A stretch of DNA of 64,000 bases from Christensenellaceae bacterium (GTDB lineage: Bacteria; Bacillota; Clostridia; Christensenellales; DTU072): positions 65,116-129,115 of the forward strand of contig JAIRMA010000041.1 of NCBI GenBank assembly GCA_031259085.1, in the 5' to 3' direction. The notes under the pieces are model-generated. The model saw nothing but the letters and a program-made list of their open reading frames with translations, was not told the origin of the DNA and ran no database searches. This document shows positions 1 to 10,738 of this stretch, piece after piece. Position 1 is the stretch's first letter, and every line of letters begins with the position of its first letter. The position numbers were made by a program, and so were the translations under genes.

Positions 1-46
1 CGTATTCGGAAGCTTCCGTGATGAGAAGCTGGTTAAGCGTTGACAT
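1..46 (-). CDS. 5' end of a CDS leaving the window (starts MSTLNQLLITEASEY)
   Basis: ATG at 46..44 on the minus strand, preceded by AGAAGGGG-type RBS; only 15 codons visible; directly downstream of the AAA_13-like gene. Confidence 0.4.
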   Translation of the reverse strand, partial: MSTLNQLLITEASEY

Positions 47-69
47 ATAATTCACCCCTTCTAAAAGGA

Positions 70-2369
70 TTATTCATGCTCCGATGCCTCCCTCGTTTGG
101 GCTTCGCCCATCATCATCTTGTAGTGCTGCTCTTGGTCTAATGCCGTGAAGATGAGCCGGAACACCGCTTTATACTGCTCCATATCCGTGCAGTCGTCTA
201 TGTAGTGAAGTCCGTCGCCCATGCCTGCGGCGTGTGAGCCGAGGTATGACAGCATGGCGTAGGCTAAATGGAATTTCGTCAAATCCTCCGCTCCATTAGT
301 CATGATGTCGACAAACCTATCCCTGTGGTCGGTCAATACCAGTTTGTGGATGCTGTCGCCGTCATGCCCGCATATCTGAAGAAAGTAGTAATCTAATATG
401 CGGAAGATGACATTCAGCAGCGGGATAGCCGTATCCACTTCTTTGTACTCGTCCCACAAGGCAGCATATGAGTTCTTCACCGGGTTTTGGTTCTCCATCT
501 CGGTGTCCCGTTCAAACTGGTACTTCTTCTCACAAAGGCTGAGGCTGGAGATGTTCGCCGCCTTTTTGACCACGAAAAATGAGACACAGTCGTAGAACGG
601 CACTTTGTTGTAGGTGATGACCTTATGGAAGTAGGCGTTGTGCGTCAGAATGAAAAGCTGCTTAATGTATTCGCCTTGCACCTGCCTGTATTCGGGAAGC
701 CGCACATTGTTATGGCATACCTCGATCATCTCGCGCACGAGGGTGCTGACAATGAAGAGGACGCTGCTGTCCATACTGGAAACCGGGTCGTCAATCACCA
801 CGATTTTCGGCTTGCCGAGGTCGTTGCTGTCCTACCCGCCGCGCACGTTATGGTAGAAGTAGAGGAACGCGATAAAGTTCCTCTCGCCCTCGCTTAAGTT
901 GTCAGCGGGTTCGCCGTTTTCGCGGATGATTGTGTACGTGCCTGGCTGCGCGGCGTTCTCCTGCAGATAAAAGCCTTGGAATCCCGAATCGCGGAGACGG
1001 TTATTGATATCTGAGATGGTCGGCAAAGTGCTGACAATACGACCGTTCAAGTCAGTGATTTCTGTTTGCAGAGTGCGGGCGCCATGTCGGTCAGCGTTTA
1101 ACTTTGAGATAAGTGCGCTGATTTCACCCTCCAGCGCTTTAAGGCTGTTATGATAGAGGGCGACCTCATCCTTCAGCATGAACGCCAGTAGTTCCCAGAC
1201 CATCCGCTTACACTCGGCTTCCTTGGCGGTCTTGGCGCTCACCACTTCATTGTTTTGGTCAATCAGTTTGTTGAACGCCACCATGATGTCGTTAAGCTCT
1301 GTCCGCAGAGCCTTCACATCTTCCATTTGGATGATGGAAGATGGCTCCTTGATTTTCTCGGCAATTCGCTGGAAATTGATATTAACCGCCTGTTCCAGCA
1401 AGGCAAGCTTATCACGGTACTCGGTCAAATCAAGTTTGGGGTAGACCTCGCCTTCCAGATTGCCTTTCAGCACTTCAACAAAGCCAAGCATGTCGCAGGC
1501 GTAGTCTTCTTTGAACTGTACCAATGCATCGATGTCTCGCTGGTACTGCTCATCGAAACATGATGCGAAATCGCTCTCGAAATTATCAGGCAAAATCTGC
1601 TGGCAATAAGGGCATTTGCCGTCGGCCGCTTCCTTGAAATGTTCGTGTCCTTGGCGCACCCAGTTAGTCGCTCCGACGACTTTCATAAACTCGGCAAACG
1701 GGAATCGCCGCTGTTCGAAATCACCTTACTCATCAGTGCGTTGCCGTTGGAATTCTTCAGACGTGTAACTCCACCCAAAAGCGTGAAGCCGCCATAAGCC
1801 CTCGCGTCCGGGTCGTAGGCGGTTTCATATAGCGAGCGCAAAGCGGCAAGGTCGTGCTGGGTAGGCGTGGCTGTTCGCAAAATCTCGTCAGCAAAGGTCG
1901 CCTTTTGTTTCTTGCCCACTTGTGTCTCGGCGAACTCATCGCGTTCAGTCTTTGTCCTATCCCAACAAGCGCTTTGGAATGATGTGAGCAAGGTGTCTTT
2001 CGCGGTCTCCTTGCGCTCCCTCTCATCAGTATCGGTCTTTAACCGCGCATCAATCTCATCCTTTTCCTGTGTGGCCTTTTCTATCCGGTTCTGAATTTCG
2101 ACGTTCTCCTCGCCGATGGTGTAGACGCCAGGCAAATTGCGATAGCTCTGCAGGGTGCGGTCGATGAAATCCTGGTTATAGACAAGAACGCTGTATGCCT
2201 CGAAAGACTTGCCTTGTTCAAAGGTCAAGCCTTCGTCTGCGGCAATGACCTTTGCTATCGTCGTTTTGTCCTGTGCACGCTGCCTTTGCGATACGGTCGG
2301 CTTTTTTGACAGCAAAAGCTGTGTGAAAAACGTCCCTCCACAAAGGCGCGGAACTCCACCCATTGCCAT
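70..2369 (-). pseudogene. AAA_13 / RloC-like ATPase (anticodon-nuclease-type), disrupted into three ORFs
   Basis: Fragments 1683-2369, 832-1686 and 70-801. Motifs: TTIAK (Walker A remnant), CPYCQQ (zinc-hook-like CxxC), LSEGERNFIAFLYF (ABC signature), KIVVIDDPVSSMDSS (Walker B). In-frame TAG at 834..832 (VRGG*DSNDLGKPKIVVIDDP) and a frameshift near 1690-1710. Confidence 0.8.
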
Positions 2370-2559
2370 CTGATTTTCCTCCGTAGAAAACTTTTAACCC
2401 TATCAACCTTAACTCGGATTGACACCGACCTTATCAAGATTTGGATAGTTCTTGTGGACATTCACAAGGACAAGACCTGCCGCCCTTGTGGGAAACCACA
2501 GGGGCTTTTTTGTTGCCCCGAAATGGTTTCTCGCTGCATGGAGAACTGGTGTAACGACA

Positions 2560-3093
2560 ACGAATACCCACCAAACAGCATAACACACGCTATTTCAAAT
2601 GTCAAGAAAAACCGAGAACCACATCACCAAGCGGCGGTTCGTGACGGTAGCGAACATCTTACTGGGGAGTTGCAAGCGGGTGAAATCCGACTTTGACGAG
2701 ATAGAGGATGCCATCTTCGCCACCGCAGACCTTGAGAAAGAAGCCGCCGAACTGCAAGGCGAGATGTCGATAACGGCGGAGCTAATCGAGAAATGCGTGG
2801 ACGACAACGCCCACCGCAAACAAGACCAGACCGAGCACAAAGCCTGCTACGAGACCTTGGCAGACCGCTACGACAAAGCGAATTCACGTCATGCGGAATT
2901 GCTTGAAACCATCGCCGACCGCAAGGCGCGAAGACGGGCGGCGGAATTGTTCCTGAAAGAAGTCGTCAAGCGAAAAGCCCCGCTGGACGAGTTCGACGAG
3001 CAATTCTGGTACACCATGGTTGATACCGTGATGGTGGGCGGCGACGGCAGATTGATGTTCAGATTCAAAGATGGCACAGAAATCGAAGGATAA
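2560..3093 (+). pseudogene. C-terminal remnant of a large serine recombinase (coiled-coil plus C-terminal domain)
   Basis: ORF 2599-3093 ends FDEQFWYTMVDTVMVGGDGRLMFRFKDGTEIEG, typical of large serine recombinase C-termini; upstream KQHNTRYFKC lies in a different frame; no N-terminal resolvase domain present. Confidence 0.65.
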
Positions 3094-3389
3094 GAAATGA
3101 ATACGGATTAAGCCTCGCAGGCTACGGTTTGCGGGCTTTTTAATGTCTTGTCCTTGCTGGGAATTTCATACTATCATACGCACTTTTTTCCGAAACCCAA
3201 AAGGGTGCAAAAAGGTGCAAATTCATTTTGAGCCATCTTCGAGTTTAGCTTTCGGAGCAAAATCCGCCAAATCAGGGGTGCAGGTTTTCACGAAGCCAAA
3301 TTCGAAAAAGACCGCTGTTACTGCATTTACAAACAAAAAATCCGCCATGAACACGACGAATTGATTGTATCAACAACTGTTGAGTAATA

Positions 3390-3478
3390 TGGCGGAGAAA
3401 GTGGGATTCGAACCCACGTGCCCTTTCAGACAACCGCATTTCGAGTGCGGCTCGTTACAACCACTTCGATACTTCTCC
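3390..3478 (-). tRNA. tRNA-Ser(CGA)
   Basis: GGAGAAG...TTTCTCC acceptor stem, anticodon arm CCGCA-CTCGAAA-TGCGG, long variable arm, GTGGGTTCGAATCCCAC T-arm, encoded CCA. Confidence 0.95.
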
Positions 3479-3689
3479 ATTAAGTTGTTATTTTCATGAT
3501 TCAGTTTACACCTTAATCATTATAAATAATATTATACAGTGCTTTTTAAAAAATAGCAAGTAATCTTTTTTAGTAAAAAATAATACATTTTGTTTGATTT
3601 TTCAAAGTTGAAATGCTAAAATTATAGTTAAATAATCTAAAAACATTCATTTTTTTTTACATCAGTTTTGTAATTATTTTTGGAGACTA

Positions 3690-4556
3690 ATGAATTCTAT
3701 CATAGAAGCGATTTTTCAGTTTTTATACATTCTAATTCCCATTATAACTATTGGGCTATTAATTAATGTTTTAATGAAAATCACCATCCGTTTAGCTGGG
3801 GGTCTTGCAAAACCAATGATTTTTGCGACGGGGTTAATTGGCGTGCCTGTACATGAATTGTCACATGTTATAATGTGCATAATTTTTAAACATAAAATAG
3901 GCGAAATCAAATTATTTAAACCAGACATCGAAAACGCTTCATTAGGATATGTCACTCATTTTTATAATAAAAAAAGCCTGTATCAAAAAGCAGGTTGTTT
4001 TTTTATAGGTGTTGCTCCTATTATTATTGGTGCCTTGTCAATGATTCTATTGCTTAATTTAATAACACCTGTTACTGCCTATAATGTTTCTATAGCTATG
4101 AGTGATAATTTTGTTAGTAGTGGTACGACGCTTAACAGAATAGTGTCCGTCTTTTCTTGTACAGCTCATATGCTAAGTGCGTTCTTTAATCCATCTTCCA
4201 TTCGTCAGATTAGTTGGTGGGTGTTTTCATACGTGGCCTGTTGTGTAGCCATGCACATGAGACTCAGTCCTTCAGATATAAAAGGTAGCCTTACAGGAAT
4301 AGTGGTTACTATCTTTATACTCTTTTTAATTAACCTTTTTTTACTGGTGTTTTTTAATAATGCGAGTTGGCAGTCGTATCTAAACTCATTTTATACCGGG
4401 TGCTCATACATAATGACAATGATGTTATTCTCTTTATTTTTTAATATCATTATCGTAATTCTCTTTACAATAATAGGCGCTTTTCGAAAATTGTTTGCTC
4501 GCAATAATAAAACAGCAGTTAACACAGGTGATGATAAGACTAGTAACCCTCTATGA
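3690..4556 (+). CDS. Polytopic membrane protein with HELSH (HExxH) motif, putative M50-like metalloprotease-family protein
   Basis: GVPVHELSHVIMCIIF within a TM segment; several other hydrophobic segments; RBS-like GGAG upstream. Confidence 0.6.
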   Translation: MNSIIEAIFQFLYILIPIITIGLLINVLMKITIRLAGGLAKPMIFATGLIGVPVHELSHVIMCIIFKHKIGEIKLFKPDIENASLGYVTHFYNKKSLYQKAGCFFIGVAPIIIGALSMILLLNLITPVTAYNVSIAMSDNFVSSGTTLNRIVSVFSCTAHMLSAFFNPSSIRQISWWVFSYVACCVAMHMRLSPSDIKGSLTGIVVTIFILFLINLFLLVFFNNASWQSYLNSFYTGCSYIMTMMLFSLFFNIIIVILFTIIGAFRKLFARNNKTAVNTGDDKTSNPL

Positions 4557-4603
4557 TTTTAATATGTCCACGTATCATAACCTATATTTAGAATAAATTT
4601 TCT

Positions 4604-5362
4604 CTATTCGTCCATTATTTGTACCCAATTAGAAAGAAATGCTTTTTCCTCTATCTTTCCTTTTACTAATTGACTAGCTGCAACTATTGGCATCCACTTT
4701 TGCACGTATTGTTTTGCAGTGTCACTTTTTATACAAAACCTCGATAAATACTTATCCGCTACACTCTTCCTGTTTTCTAGAGAAAAAAGTAAATATGTTC
4801 TTGCTACATCAGCACTCGCATTCCCAACTGTCGCATGCGCCCAATCTATTATATAATACTTACCATCCTCACCCACTATTATGTTCGATGGATTAAAATC
4901 ACCATGGCATAATTTATTGTGCTTAGGCATGCTATCAAGTCTTGTATGTAATTCATAACGTGTCGTAGCAGGCAACCCAGATGCACTAATTTTCCTGTTC
5001 ATCTTGTCTTTTATATTATTTAACAATGGGACTGTTTTACTATGCATCTTTAATTGAATGTTTATAAATATGTCTAAATATTTATCAAATTCTTCAGAGT
5101 CATCTGACATTAGATTATCTAATGTGACACCTGGTATATACTCACATATTATCGCCCATTGATCCTTAATCTTAGTAACTTCTTCAATTTTTGGAACATT
5201 TAAATCAGTCGTTTCTACTCGTGCATGATTTAATGCTTCATTTAGTATATCGGCCTTAGAAAATTCATTTCCGAAAAGCTTAACCCTAAAATTACCTGAT
5301 TTATAAATGAGTTTATTATGACGTTTTGCCAATACTTGATCAACATTCCATTCCATATTCAT
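4604..5362 (-). CDS. Aminoglycoside/choline phosphotransferase-like kinase
   Basis: LCHGDFNPSNIIVGEDGKYYIIDWAHA motif (HGDxxxxN...DW). Confidence 0.8.
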   Translation of the reverse strand: MNMEWNVDQVLAKRHNKLIYKSGNFRVKLFGNEFSKADILNEALNHARVETTDLNVPKIEEVTKIKDQWAIICEYIPGVTLDNLMSDDSEEFDKYLDIFINIQLKMHSKTVPLLNNIKDKMNRKISASGLPATTRYELHTRLDSMPKHNKLCHGDFNPSNIIVGEDGKYYIIDWAHATVGNASADVARTYLLFSLENRKSVADKYLSRFCIKSDTAKQYVQKWMPIVAASQLVKGKIEEKAFLSNWVQIMDE

Positions 5363-5374
5363 CTCTCCTTGTTA

Positions 5375-7984
5375 CTATTTTGTACTTTTCCCATAGTAAG
5401 CATTTTTATACATCGCCTTCATCTCTGACAATAACGGATATCTCGGATTTGCACCTGTGCATTGATCATCAAATGCGGCTTCTGTCATCTCATCTATTGT
5501 TGCCATGAATGTGTCCTCATTAACCCCCGCTTCTTTTATTGTTTTTGGCAGGTTCAATATTCCTTTTAACTCATCAATCTTATTTATAAGACGATCAATT
5601 TTTTCTTTTTCAGTGTCACCACCTAATTTTAAATAATCAGACAGATCCGCATAACGTCTCGCAGCATCAGGATATGGGTATTGCGAGAATGTTCCCATCT
5701 TCGGAGGGCAGTCTGTAGCATTGAATCTTATAACCTCGTTTATTAACAATGCATTTGCTACACCGTGTGGCAGGTGATGATACGATCCTAATTTGTGTGC
5801 CATTGAATGACAAATACCTAAAAAAGCATTGGCAAAAGCTATGCCAGCCATACAAGAGGCATTTGCAGTGCGCTCTCTTGCAACGGGATTAGAAGAACCC
5901 TCTATGTATGCAAGTGGTAAAAATTCAAAAATTAATTTAACCGCTTCTTTTGCTATACCATTAGTATAATCTGTGGCCAGTATCGATGCTATAGCTTCCA
6001 AAGCGTGCGTCAAAGCGTCAATGCCAGATGCTGCAGTAAGGCCTTTGGGAATATCCATCATTAAATTTGCATCAATTATTGCCATATCTGGCAGTAGCTC
6101 ATAATCAGCAAGTGGATATTTTGTGCCAGTTTTTTCATCAGTTATAACAGCAAATGGAGTCACCTCGGATCCAGTACCAGCAGTAGTTGGGATTGCAATA
6201 AAATAGGCTTTTTCTCCCATTATTGGGAACGGATTTATGCGTTTTCGTATATCAATAAATCGCATTGCTAAATCATCAAATACTACATCTGGATGTTCAT
6301 ACATAACCCACATTATTTTAGCGGCATCAATGGGCGACCCACCACCAATCGCTATAATGACATCTGGCTTAAAGTCTAACATTGCTTTTGCCCCATCTTT
6401 TGCGCATTCTAGTGTTGGATCGGGTTGCACTTTAAAATACGTTGTGTGTTTGATTCCTAAATTGTCTAGTATTTCTGTTGTAGTTTTTGTAAACCCGTTT
6501 TCATACAAAAAAGCATCTGTTACTATAAATGCTTTACTTTTATTTAAAGGGACTTTAAGTTCACTCAGCGCTACGCTAAGACATCCAGGCTTAAAATATA
6601 CTTTATCTGGAGTTCTAAACCACAACATATTTTCTCTCCTTTCCGCCACCATCTTGTAATTTAACAAATGTTTGACGCCTACGTTTTCAGACACGCTGTT
6701 TCCGCCCCATGATCCACATCCTAGAGTCAATGATGGCGCTAGTTTAAAGTTGTATAAATCACCTATCGCACCGTGTGAGGCAGGTGTGTTTATTAAACAT
6801 CTACATGTTTTCATCAGGTTCATCCAACACTCAATTTTCTTTTCTTCGCCAGGTTGCTTAATATATAATACGGATGTGTGACCTAAGCCCCCATCTTCTA
6901 CTAAACGCTTAGCTTTTTCTAATGCGTCATCAAAATTATTAGCTTTATACATCCCCAAAATCGGGCTTAGCTTTTCATGAGCGAACGCTTCATTCAAATC
7001 AACACTTTCAACTTCACCTACTAAAACTTTCGCAGTCTCTGGCACATTAATCCCTGCTAGTTTTGCTATCTTGTATGCACTTTGCCCAACAATTTGCGCA
7101 TTTAATGCTCCGTTTATGAGTATGACTTCCCTCACTTTATCAATCTCTTTTTTGTTTAAGAAATATGCTCCATAATTTTTCATCTCGCGCTTGAACTCAT
7201 CATAAACGTTTTTAAGTATGATTATTTCCTGCTCGGACGCACAAATCATTCCATTATCAAATGTCTTAGAATGTAATATTGAGCTTGCCGCATTTTTTAT
7301 ATTGGCACTTTCGTCCACAATGACTGGCGTGTTTCCTGGACCTACACCAACTGCTGGTTTTCCAGAGCTGTACGCTGATTTCACCATCCCAGGCCCGCCT
7401 GTTGCCAAAATTAAATCCGCTTCCTTCATTATTTGCGCCGATAATGGAACCGTTGGTTGATCTATCCATCCTATTATGTTTTGAGGTGCCCCCGCACGCA
7501 CAGCAGCATCCAAAACAATCTTTGCTGCTTCTATTGTACATTTTTTTGCACGTGGGTGAGGACTGAAAATAAGACCATTTCTTGTCTTAAGGGCTAGTAG
7601 CGCCTTGAAAATTGCAGTTGATGTTGGGTTTGTAGTTGGAATAACAGCAGCTATTACGCCAACAGGCTCAGCAATTTTTTTTATTCCAAAACCTTGGTCG
7701 TATTCAATAACTCCACATGTTTTAACATCCTTATAAGCATTATATATATATTCAGATGCATAGTGATTTTTTATTACTTTGTCTTCAACAATCCCCATCC
7801 CAGTTTCTTCAACTGCCATTTTTGCGAGTGGTATGCGTGCTTTATTAGCTGCCATGGCAGCTTCAAAAAAAATCTTATCAACTTCTTCTTGTGTGAATGT
7901 TGCATAGGCCTTCTGTGCTACTCTTACTTCAGCAATATGCCTTGTTAAAGCAGATTCGTCATTTACAATTTGTCGCTCAGTCAT
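5375..7984 (-). CDS. adhE: Bifunctional acetaldehyde-CoA/alcohol dehydrogenase
   Basis: 869 aa; N-terminal aldehyde dehydrogenase (DNGMICASEQ) and C-terminal iron-ADH (IAIGGGSPIDAAKIMW, GICHSMAHKLGSYHHLPHG). Confidence 0.97.
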   Translation of the reverse strand: MTERQIVNDESALTRHIAEVRVAQKAYATFTQEEVDKIFFEAAMAANKARIPLAKMAVEETGMGIVEDKVIKNHYASEYIYNAYKDVKTCGVIEYDQGFGIKKIAEPVGVIAAVIPTTNPTSTAIFKALLALKTRNGLIFSPHPRAKKCTIEAAKIVLDAAVRAGAPQNIIGWIDQPTVPLSAQIMKEADLILATGGPGMVKSAYSSGKPAVGVGPGNTPVIVDESANIKNAASSILHSKTFDNGMICASEQEIIILKNVYDEFKREMKNYGAYFLNKKEIDKVREVILINGALNAQIVGQSAYKIAKLAGINVPETAKVLVGEVESVDLNEAFAHEKLSPILGMYKANNFDDALEKAKRLVEDGGLGHTSVLYIKQPGEEKKIECWMNLMKTCRCLINTPASHGAIGDLYNFKLAPSLTLGCGSWGGNSVSENVGVKHLLNYKMVAERRENMLWFRTPDKVYFKPGCLSVALSELKVPLNKSKAFIVTDAFLYENGFTKTTTEILDNLGIKHTTYFKVQPDPTLECAKDGAKAMLDFKPDVIIAIGGGSPIDAAKIMWVMYEHPDVVFDDLAMRFIDIRKRINPFPIMGEKAYFIAIPTTAGTGSEVTPFAVITDEKTGTKYPLADYELLPDMAIIDANLMMDIPKGLTAASGIDALTHALEAIASILATDYTNGIAKEAVKLIFEFLPLAYIEGSSNPVARERTANASCMAGIAFANAFLGICHSMAHKLGSYHHLPHGVANALLINEVIRFNATDCPPKMGTFSQYPYPDAARRYADLSDYLKLGGDTEKEKIDRLINKIDELKGILNLPKTIKEAGVNEDTFMATIDEMTEAAFDDQCTGANPRYPLLSEMKAMYKNAYYGKSTK

Positions 7985-8386
7985 TTTTATTCCTCTTTGA
8001 AAGCTTTTCTATTATATTCAATCAAGGTTACATTTCACTTATATAATCTTAAAAATAAACAGTTGTAATACGTGATTAATAGCATTTTATATAAATATTA
8101 TACTGTTATATTCAGAAAACTCTAGTCTAAATATGTGTATCCAATTTAATTCAATAGCTTAGTAACTATCAAAAAACTCGCCCTGTTAACTGTTTAATAA
8201 ATATTAACATTTATAATAATAAAGTGCAAATAATCAAAATCAGTTTTTTTAAATTTTCTATTTTGTGTAAAATTTTATCCAATATAGCTGATTATTTTCT
8301 CGGCAATTCTTTGAATCGTGCTAAATCTAATCGTTACGTGTTTTGACTTGATTAATAATATTCCTATATAGCATAAAATGTAACTT

Positions 8387-10360
8387 TTATTGCTCGTCAG
8401 CGATTTTATCTCTTTTTCTTTTTAATTCCCTTATTTCATCACGTAAAAGTATTGCTGTTTCAAAATCATAATTTTTGCTTGCAAACATCATTTTTTCCAT
8501 TAAACGCTCTATTTCTTCTGTTATTCCTCGTTTAGTATCAAATTGCATCTCTGTTTTTGGTTTCTTTGATATTATTAATGTGTTTCTCACAGGCTTTATT
8601 ATTGTTGTCGGGGTTATCCCATTTGTCTTGTTATATTCTACTTGCTTATTGCGTCTTCTGTTAGTTTCTTCGATGGCATCTCTCATGCTACCTGTTATGC
8701 TATCTGCATAGAAGATTACTTGTGCATCCTTATTTCTGGCGGCTCTACCTACTGTTTGTATTAATGATGATTTTGATCTAAGAAATCCCTCCTTATCTGC
8801 ATCTAAAATTGCAACTAAGAGTACTTCTGGAATATCTAAACCCTCTCTTAATAGATTTATACCAACTATTACATCTATATCCCCTAGTCTTAATTTGTTT
8901 ATAATCTCTATTCTATCTAGAGTATCAATATCACTGTGCATGTACTCTACTTTAATTTTGTGTTCTTTCAGATAACTTGTTAAACTCTCCGCCATGCGTT
9001 TGGTCAATGTAGTTACTAACACACGTCCACCAGAATCCGTAGCTCGGTTGATTTCTGAGATCAAATCATCTATTTGCCCATCAGTACTTCGTATAGAAAT
9101 GGGTGGTTCTAATAAGCCCGTTGGCCTTACAACTTGCTCTACTACTTGCAGAGCATTCTGCAATTCATACTCCGCTGGCGTTGCAGAAACACATATCACT
9201 TGCTTTACACGTTTATTAAACTCATCAAAATTTAATGGTCTATTATCAAATGCGGCTGGTAGTCTAAACCCAAATTCTACTAAATTCCTTTTTCTCGCGC
9301 GGTCGCCATTATACATCCCTCTAATTTGAGGTAATGTAATATGACTTTCATCTATGAATGTGATATAATCGTCAGGGAAATAATCCATCAGTGTAAATGG
9401 TGCTGTCCCTGGAGCACGACCGTCAAAATATCGTGAATAGTTTTCAACACCATTAACATATCCCATCTCAGTAATCATTTCAACGTCATATCCTACGCGT
9501 TCTTTAATTCTTTGAGCCTCTATCAACTTACCGTGAGATCTAAAATATTCTATCCTCTCTGTTAGATCATTATTAATTTGTTCTATGGCTTTATCTCTTA
9601 AATCACCCAAAATATAATGAGAGGCAGGGAAAATTGCCACATGCTCTAGCTCGCTTATGAGTTTTCTTGAATCTACATCATACTCAACTATTCTTTCTAT
9701 TACGTTTCCAAAGAACTCACAGCGTATCGCAGTCGTTGTATTGTTCGCTGGAAATATTTCAACTGAATCACCTCGCACACGAAATGTTGATCGTGCAAAA
9801 TCAATATCATTTCTCTTATAATGTATTTCAACCAGCTTATCTATTAATTCATCCCTGTCTATTATATCATTTGGTCTGATAGAAACAACACTTTTAAAGT
9901 ACTCAACAGGAGCCCCTAAACCATATATACAGGATACCGAAGATACTATTATGACATCTTGACGTTCTCCTAATGAAGATGTCGCACTATGCCGCAATTT
10001 ATCAATTTCATCATTAATTGCTATTTCTTTTTCTATATACGTGTCACTTCTTGGGATGTATGCTTCAGGCTGAAAATAGTCGTAGTAGGACACAAAATAC
10101 TCTACCCTATTATCAGGGAATAGCTCTCTGAATTCATTACAAAGCTGTGCTGCAAGTGTTTTATTATGTGCAATTATGAGAGCAGGTCTGTTCAATTTAT
10201 TTATTATGTTAGCCATTGTGAAGGTTTTACCACTACCAGTAACGCCAAGTAAAACCTGTAATCTGTGACCACTATTAATTCCATCTACGAGTTTAGCGAT
10301 GGCCTGTGGTTGATCCCCACATGGGTTATATTTGCTTTTGAGTAAGAACTTTTGACTCAT
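8387..10360 (-). CDS. uvrB: Excinuclease ABC subunit B
   Basis: 657 aa; GVTGSGKTFTMAN, YYDYFQPEAYIP, C-terminal UVR domain. Confidence 0.98.
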   Translation of the reverse strand: MSQKFLLKSKYNPCGDQPQAIAKLVDGINSGHRLQVLLGVTGSGKTFTMANIINKLNRPALIIAHNKTLAAQLCNEFRELFPDNRVEYFVSYYDYFQPEAYIPRSDTYIEKEIAINDEIDKLRHSATSSLGERQDVIIVSSVSCIYGLGAPVEYFKSVVSIRPNDIIDRDELIDKLVEIHYKRNDIDFARSTFRVRGDSVEIFPANNTTTAIRCEFFGNVIERIVEYDVDSRKLISELEHVAIFPASHYILGDLRDKAIEQINNDLTERIEYFRSHGKLIEAQRIKERVGYDVEMITEMGYVNGVENYSRYFDGRAPGTAPFTLMDYFPDDYITFIDESHITLPQIRGMYNGDRARKRNLVEFGFRLPAAFDNRPLNFDEFNKRVKQVICVSATPAEYELQNALQVVEQVVRPTGLLEPPISIRSTDGQIDDLISEINRATDSGGRVLVTTLTKRMAESLTSYLKEHKIKVEYMHSDIDTLDRIEIINKLRLGDIDVIVGINLLREGLDIPEVLLVAILDADKEGFLRSKSSLIQTVGRAARNKDAQVIFYADSITGSMRDAIEETNRRRNKQVEYNKTNGITPTTIIKPVRNTLIISKKPKTEMQFDTKRGITEEIERLMEKMMFASKNYDFETAILLRDEIRELKRKRDKIADEQ

Positions 10361-10725
10361 TATTTGATTATAGCGTCAATTATCATTTTTACAGCCCAAC
10401 TTAAAAGTGCACATATTATAGTCATAATTATTCGTGCATAAATCTTTTTCCTGTTATGTTTCTTTTCGCGTTCGTATGCGTTTCCCTTTTCCTTTAGTGT
10501 TATGAGATATACAGGTTCGCCTTTTTTTGAGGTGAGCTCATATTCAAAATAACCATCATATGACAATGCGTCCAAAATAGGTTGCAGGTCCGATTCTGAA
10601 AATTTTACTTTGTATGGAATTGCTGATAAAATCTTGAGTGGGGCAATAAGACATTGACCCGTATTCTTACTTGCAATTTCGTATATTACGTTCATTAAAT
10701 TTTTTTCTTTTTTACTTAAGGCCAT
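10360..10725 (-). CDS. Small winged-helix-like protein with C-terminal TM segment
   Basis: 121 aa, basic linker then IYARIIMTIICALLSWAVKMIIDAII; abuts uvrB. Confidence 0.6.
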   Translation of the reverse strand: MALSKKEKNLMNVIYEIASKNTGQCLIAPLKILSAIPYKVKFSESDLQPILDALSYDGYFEYELTSKKGEPVYLITLKEKGNAYEREKKHNRKKIYARIIMTIICALLSWAVKMIIDAIIK

Positions 10726-10738
10726 AATTTAAGTACTC

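Noticed and set aside
398-897. Plus-strand ORFs 398-595, 625-897 and 638-856
   Set aside because: Antisense shadows of the AAA_13-like gene; no recognisable motifs
3143-3364. 73-aa ORF between the recombinase remnant and tRNA-Ser
   Set aside because: No recognisable motif and no good RBS; likely chance ORF at the island edge
5667-7948. Several small ORFs overlapping adhE on either strand
   Set aside because: Overlap a strongly conserved gene; no RBS or family motifs
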